This document shows, piece after piece, positions 59,165 through 64,000 of a stretch of 64,000 bases of DNA. Both the position numbers and the translations under genes were made by a program. Below the pieces are notes generated by a model. That model did no database searches. It was given only the letters and a program-made list of their open reading frames with translations, and was not told where the DNA came from. Origin of the DNA: Nilaparvata lugens (lineage: Eukaryota; Arthropoda; Insecta; Hemiptera; Delphacidae); assembly GCF_014356525.2 (NCBI RefSeq), contig NC_052507.1, positions 44,766,022-44,830,021 on the forward strand. Reading direction: 5' to 3'. Every line of letters begins with the position of its first letter. Positions within the stretch are counted from its first letter, which is position 1.

Positions 59165-60600
59165 AATTATGTAACAATATTTTTTCTATAGCGTGTGCCC
59201 TGCTTGGCCGCAGTTGGTAGAGCAAAGATTTTGAATATATAAAGTATTTTTTGTGACTCCTGAAAGACAAATAGCACCAGTTTCTTACCAGCTCTCCTAG
59301 GAGCTCAAACAATTCTCTGCTTTCGCTGGCTGCAAACGTCGGCCACTTTAACAGTTCACAGTTTTTGTGACTGATTTGGTGTACTCCACAAATATAGATG
59401 CAGTAGAGATAGACAGATATGAGGGCTCTGATTATCGTACTAGACAATGCGGTATCGCCACTAATGCCACCCGCCACCATTTGCCAAAGTGGTCAGCAAT
59501 GAAAAATGATACCGAGCAGAATCAAAGGCAATAATCTAACAGATTACCTTATAAATTATATTAATTTATATTGCTGCAACTTGATACTATGACCTTTGAG
59601 TTTCTTCAATTCGGATAAGTGGGTATCGGATAATTTACATAAATCTTGGGAACATATTATTATTTCCAAAGATTCAACAATCACTGCTGTATATCGCTGA
59701 TTGATCTAACTTATTCGGTGAAGAATACAGTTGGTTGATAATTTTAATAATAGGTCAATAATAATAAAATAGAATATAACAAGATTGGTCATGCATGGAG
59801 ATAGGATAATAAATGAAAGGCACACCATTCAATGAACATAGAACATATAATTTATTACATGAAAAAAATCAATGAGCAATGAATAGAAAATATAGAGCAA
59901 CAAATATAAAAATAATATGAGAATAAATATATATCAGAAAATATCACAGGTAGCTCACAACTTTGTATCTCAGCACGGAATATTACCATGTGCTTCTTTA
60001 ATCAGCAAATATATACTTCAAACTATACAGCTCAGTTATCGACTTGCTGTTGCTTGTCGAATAAAACTTCATGAATCTTCTTTCCAAATTATTATAAAAA
60101 ATTAAATATAAAATTATAAATTATAAATTATTTATTTTATACATTTTGTTCATGCTCGTATGACATAGTAAATATTTTTGTATTTTCTAAGACGCTTTTT
60201 TTTACATTGACATGCCATGCTTGTTACTAACCCTCTGATCACAGTTTAAGCGAATGCTATTTGTATGCAACTAAATTTGCAATAGGTGTCTGGCTAATTC
60301 TCAATTTATACGGCTCGACCAATTATTTAGGTTGCCGAACAGTAAGTACCAAAGAACCTAACCTCAAAAATTATTATTTTATATTATTAAATAAATAGCA
60401 ATAATATTTTCCTTTTCATTTGGCTGTTCAAAACTGTAGCCTGGATAACCTTTATTATCTAATCTTTAGTTTGTTGACATCGTATCTAGCGATAGCAATA
60501 CAGCTGTTTGCTTGAGACCTATAAATTCTTTCCATTCAATGATTTTGATAACTATTCAAAATATCTTCTTACAACATACATATCCACAAACACACATATT
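59165..60600 (-). repeat. LTR of the gag-bearing element, copy 2 (upper limit unknown)
   Basis: Shares with the copy 1 LTR the tRNA-like cagttggtagagca (59211), a word series around gcttgt-gtcg near 60045, ggctcgaccaattatttagg near 60310, and tatctaatctttag near 60455. Too diverged to give an exact end. Confidence 0.6.
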
Positions 60601-61274
60601 CAAACAGAAATTGCTTTCTTAGTATAATTGACTTCAATGATTATGATTTCATTCAATGAGAGATTATTTCACATAATAATAACAGCTTGCATCAAAAGCA
60701 AAAATGTCAAACATGATTGAAATTGAAACAGTAGCGATCATCAAAATTATTATCTTCATCTGATCTAAATTAACCAAATTATAGTGAGATTCACATCAAT
60801 GTGTCAGCATTGTTTGAATGGGGAGCATTGATGCTATTAATGAGGAATACTGACAGTCAACGAACTATTATGCATATTTTCTAATATTTTTAGAACAAAC
60901 AATCAATGTTTGGGAATAATTGATTCATGAGAAAAGCGCCTAACTTCTGTGAAAGATATTATTACATTAGGAAAAGCAACAACAGCTATTAGGCCGTTCT
61001 AATGAATAACCCCTTTCTTTCGCCCAAATTATATTTTGGCCGAATTTCCTCATTCTTTGCAAATAGATCCCACAACGGACACTTCTGAAGTTTTAAAAAT
61101 ACCCTCCATATATCATACTGAATTATTAAGATTAAATTGAAACTGTTCAAGCAGTTTTCGCGATGTCGGATATACAAACAGAATTAGTCTTGATAGAATA
61201 GGATGAATTGATTGAAGCAGCTCCAGTCATAAAAGTTTGTTTTATGAAAAATAAAAATTATCTATACTCCCAGG
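60601..61274. other. Non-coding stretch
   Basis: Nothing recognisable. Confidence 0.45.
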
Positions 61275-61625
61275 AATAGGTTATAGCTCCGATTGAAGCA
61301 GCAGTGCCCAATCAATTTGTTATCGATAAATGCATTTCAATTAGTTCTTCAACTTGGTGCCAACCTAATGAAGTCGTCTCAACTTAATGCCAACCTGACA
61401 AAATTATTAATTTAGTTGCCAGTAGTCAACAACTGTTTTGAAGAGGTACTCTCTCTAGATTATAGTTCTATAGTAACATAATTATGATATGGACATTTCA
61501 ATTATAATAATTGAGAGATTGGGAGAAGAAGAATATACATGCTGAAAGACGAGCTTTACACCCTTAAAAACCACCCTTAGAGTTGAAATATCGCCAAAAG
61601 ATTTCTTAGTGAGCACCTAGGACGT
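61275..61625 (-). repeat. Inverted partial relative of the Helitron at 42341
   Basis: On the minus strand this matches about 42430-42780 in order (for example gcgatatttcaactctaagg, catgtatattcttcttctcc and gattgggcactgctgcttca). Both termini are missing. Confidence 0.7.
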
Positions 61626-62247
61626 ATGAGGAAGCTATATTCCAAGTTTTGTTGCAATCCATCCTGTAGTTCACCAGAAATCGTGATCAGTGAGTCAGAT
61701 AAGAATTTTAGAAGTATAGAAAAAAATTGGGCAACCAATGATTTGATTAAAAAACAATGATGAGGACTGATAAAGTTAAGTGAAGAGAAGTAAAGATAAT
61801 TGAAGAGAAATGAAGATCTCCATTAAAGAACGGAGCTTGATAGAGTTTCATTAATAGAGGGAAGATGACATAGATTGAGGAGAGTAGGCTACATACGTGT
61901 AGTATAGTGGTAGTAGTACGCTGAAGGGGGGGAGAATGATTGTAACAAGAGTGGCGGCGTTTTCCGGTCGGCGTGGAAAAATGAGGTGAGGAGCAGAAAG
62001 GAAGCGCGATCAATATGTAGCCCTGTTTTGGTTGGCCTGTGCCAGTGCCAAGCATGGATGGAATAAAGGGGGCACGCTGGTGACGGGTGGGAGGGGGGTT
62101 CCCCCCTTCGTTTGTGGGTGGGGGACAGGAAGGGTCAAGAGGTGGTCCTACCGAAAATTTTGCAATTAGGTGGTTAACCGACAACACAACTGCCTCAACT
62201 TGCAATATTGTATAGAACCGTCAATATAATCTATATATAATCTATAA
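61626..62247. other. Non-coding stretch, locally GC-rich
   Basis: A 152-codon open minus frame (61747-62205) is proline/threonine-rich and matches nothing I know. GC content and repeats such as cccccc around 62090-62110 probably keep it open. Confidence 0.35.
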
Positions 62248-63247
62248 AGCAGGGAACCCACTATGCCGTCACCGTCAGGCGCCGTCCGGCACCGACCGTC
62301 ACCGTTGCGTACCGGCAACATTGCTTTGCATTGTTTTAAACGAACGGCAACCCACTATACCCGTCCGTCACCGGCCACGAACGTGTCCGTCAGTCACCGT
62401 CGGCCACCATTGCTGTTTGGGGCATTCTTGCCGGATAGCCGGTCCGTTTTTTTATCATTCTTCCAGTCGACATTCAACTACAGTGCGGTCCACGTTATAA
62501 TGTCAGTATTTGATCAACATTGGACTTGCTATCCTTGTCTATCATTTGACAAAGCAGATAGCGATATACTTTTCTAGCTCCGCAAAGCTACCAGATCGTT
62601 ATTTAACAATGTAGAAATATAATCTGGCAAGGCAGAGAATCTGCAACGCTCTTTTCCTATCCTTTTCCACTGCCATTATAACGTGGACTTCACTATATCA
62701 GTGAAGTCACATCGCCAGTGTTTTGTTGTAGTGCGCCTTTGTTCTGTGAGCGATGAGTACGGACGAAATGTTGATAGAGGCTATTAGGGAGTATCCCTTC
62801 CTGTATAATACTAGTGATAGTTATCATGACAACAGGAAGAAAGATAATGCTTGGCAGGAAATCTCAGAAAAGTTTGATACCATGTCAGGTAAGCTATTTA
62901 CAAATATTATTCTGTAAGCAAAATTATGAAATCAAAGCTTTGGCCCTTTGACAAATCACACGATGATGGGAAAGGGCTCAAATTAAAGGTCTTGATCCCA
63001 GGGACTCGGGAAAAGTTAGCAGTTGTCTTAAAAGTCAGCACATACTGCGGCTATTACTAGCAATTCCTCGTCTGATGAACTCTCCATCGCAACTGATGCA
63101 TTTCTTCTGGTTAGCTCCGGTTTCTGACGGAGCTAACCAGACGGGCAAGTGGGTTATCGCCGGAAAAATGACGGTGAAGGCGGCGACTGACGGTGACGGT
63201 CGGTGCCGGACGGCGCCTGACGGTGACGGCATAGTGGGTTCCCTTCT
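62248..63247 (+). mobile_element. Harbinger-type element with long inverted ends
   Basis: Inverted ends of about 58 bp (agcagggaacccactatgcc... on the left, the complement with about one mismatch on the right). TAA flanks both ends (62245-62247 and 63248-63250). Total about 1000 bp. A coding exon with a MADF-like protein (62753-62888) is inside. PIF/Harbinger elements often encode a Myb/SANT or MADF partner beside the transposase. The transposase itself is missing. Confidence 0.82.
62753..62888 (+). CDS. MADF-like exon 1 (Harbinger accessory protein)
   Basis: From ATG 62753 the plus strand reads MSTDEMLIEAIREYPFLYN, then SDSYHDNRKKDNAWQEISEK, and ends at a strong donor (tcag/gtaagc, GT at 62889-62890). 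The pattern L-I-E-x-I-R-x-Y-P-x-L-Y, then K-K-D-N-A-W-x-E-I is the first half of a MADF (Myb/SANT-like) DNA-binding domain. The second half should be in a following exon, which I do not find in the remaining 350 bp. The exon shows no stop or frameshift. The frame is partial only because the intron is cut. Confidence 0.72.
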
Positions 63248-63389
63248 TAACGGATACTTCGATGGAGCTCATCATGGAGTTCTCAGTGAACTTTTATATT
63301 TATCAAAAAATAATTAGATAGACACTTTTAGAAACGCAATTTAAGAACATAAAGTTTAGATGTTCATAAGAGCATATTTCTTTGAAATA

Positions 63390-63500
63390 TTTTTAAATAT
63401 TTCAAAGGAACAACTAGTTTCGGCCTTTGGCCATTTTCAAGTTCAAATGAATAAATAGAAAAAAGTCGAAACTAGTTGTTTTCTTGAAATATTTTAGATA
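63390..63500. repeat. Fold-back repeat
   Basis: aaggaacaactagtttcg near 63407 is mirrored by cgaaactagttgttttcttg near 63468, with tgaaatattt on the outer sides. The region can fold into a hairpin of about 100 bases. Confidence 0.75.
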
Positions 63501-64000
63501 AAGGGTATATTTTATGTTCGTATATTGTGTTTTCTAATAGTTTTTAAAAATAACCCATGCTACTGAAGTGATTTTAGATATACATATATCTACACAAATT
63601 ACAATTTTTGCATATTGGAGAGTAGTTTTCTAGTTCATTCAGGCTCTGGTGAATTAATAATGTAAATGAGCTTCTTGAGAGTTGGCATTTTGATAGTCTC
63701 AAGATGATCCAGAGTCTCTTGGGGGAAGAAAATTTTTCCTTGAACATGTTCTGAATGATGTTCAGAGTTTTTATCAATAACAATATTCGGACAAAGTATT
63801 AACATTTTTCAAATCGTGATATAGTTGAGACTTTAAAGAAATAAAAATTAATCAGTTTACATTTTGTAGCCTATGAATGATGTAGAGAATATTATCGGTT
63901 ATAGGAATTAGATACAACAGGTTCAGAATTTTAACAAACGTCAGAAGGTTGAGAGTCTTCTAGAGGAACGGAAATCATGCAGCTGAATTTTGATCCTAAT
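63501..64000. other. AT-rich non-coding stretch
   Basis: Nothing recognisable. A short minus frame (63574-63783) has no motif. Confidence 0.45.

Larger units (their letters stand above)
57060..60600 (-). mobile_element. Gag-bearing LTR element, copy 2 (truncated downstream)
   Basis: On the minus strand: LTR-like sequence (about 59165 to at least 60520), a primer-site-like block (59164-59146), leader, micro-frame, and gag to about 57100, where similarity to copy 1 ends within the gag core. Tail of gag, ORF2 and 3' LTR are absent. Similarity to copy 1 is clear but far from identical, so they are separate old insertions of one family. Confidence 0.7.

Noticed and set aside
61747..62205. 152-codon open frame on the minus strand
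   Set aside because: Low-complexity proline/threonine-rich translation in a GC-rich patch, with no motif, splice site or homologous copy in the window.

Overview
The window looks like 64 kb of AT-rich, intron-less-looking insect DNA made almost entirely of transposable elements. I found no host gene that I can name. Most open frames are transposon coding remnants or chance frames in repeats. Several interspersed repeats (the family starting near 2335 with an internal CA microsatellite, and the short Helitron at 42341-43002) look to me like ones seen in planthopper (Hemiptera, Delphacidae, for example Nilaparvata) DNA. That is from memory and only moderately secure.

Layout. 1-13 kb: two weak exon-like frames, a CA-containing repeat, a complete Tc1/mariner element with TA target duplication and DD41D-type spacing (3242-4595), two copies of an unnamed repeat, a CTT tract and a Tigger/pogo deletion derivative (7210-8301). 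13.2-21.3 kb: an LTR retroelement on the minus strand that carries a gag-like gene and an arginine-rich second frame but no recognisable protease, reverse transcriptase or integrase. Its upstream LTR is cut short next to a LINE fragment (21300-22117). 22.8-25.9 kb: a PIF/Harbinger element with TAA target duplication, carrying a nested inverted-repeat element and a Helitron-like element. 27.4-29.9 kb: a third copy of the unnamed repeat with a LINE 3' end inside it, then a tRNA-derived SINE. 33.6-41.4 kb: a BEL/Pao retrotransposon with both LTRs and a 5-bp target duplication, inserted into a copy of the CA-containing repeat. 42.3-43.0 kb: a Helitron with canonical ends. 44.5-53.3 kb: a pogo-like transposase fragment and two further BEL/Pao elements on the minus strand, one gag-only and one with an almost open pol. 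57-60.6 kb: a second, diverged copy of the gag-bearing LTR element. 62.2-63.2 kb: a 1-kb Harbinger-type element with 58-bp inverted repeats, TAA target duplication and a MADF-like exon with a splice donor.

The most interesting material is the gag-bearing, pol-less LTR family (13.2-21.3 kb and 57-60.6 kb). Its two copies are well diverged, yet the differences at the start of the coding region fall mainly at silent third positions, so the protein was probably under selection. It combines a tRNA-Lys-type primer site, tRNA-Lys-like sequence inside the LTR, a conserved micro-frame just before gag, a coiled-coil-like gag without zinc knuckles, and a GC-rich, arginine-rich second frame.

Many differences between the paired LTRs are one-base homopolymer length changes. 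One BEL gag frameshift lies on a run of eleven C. Some breaks in genes may therefore be assembly errors rather than true mutations. All comparisons here were made by eye.
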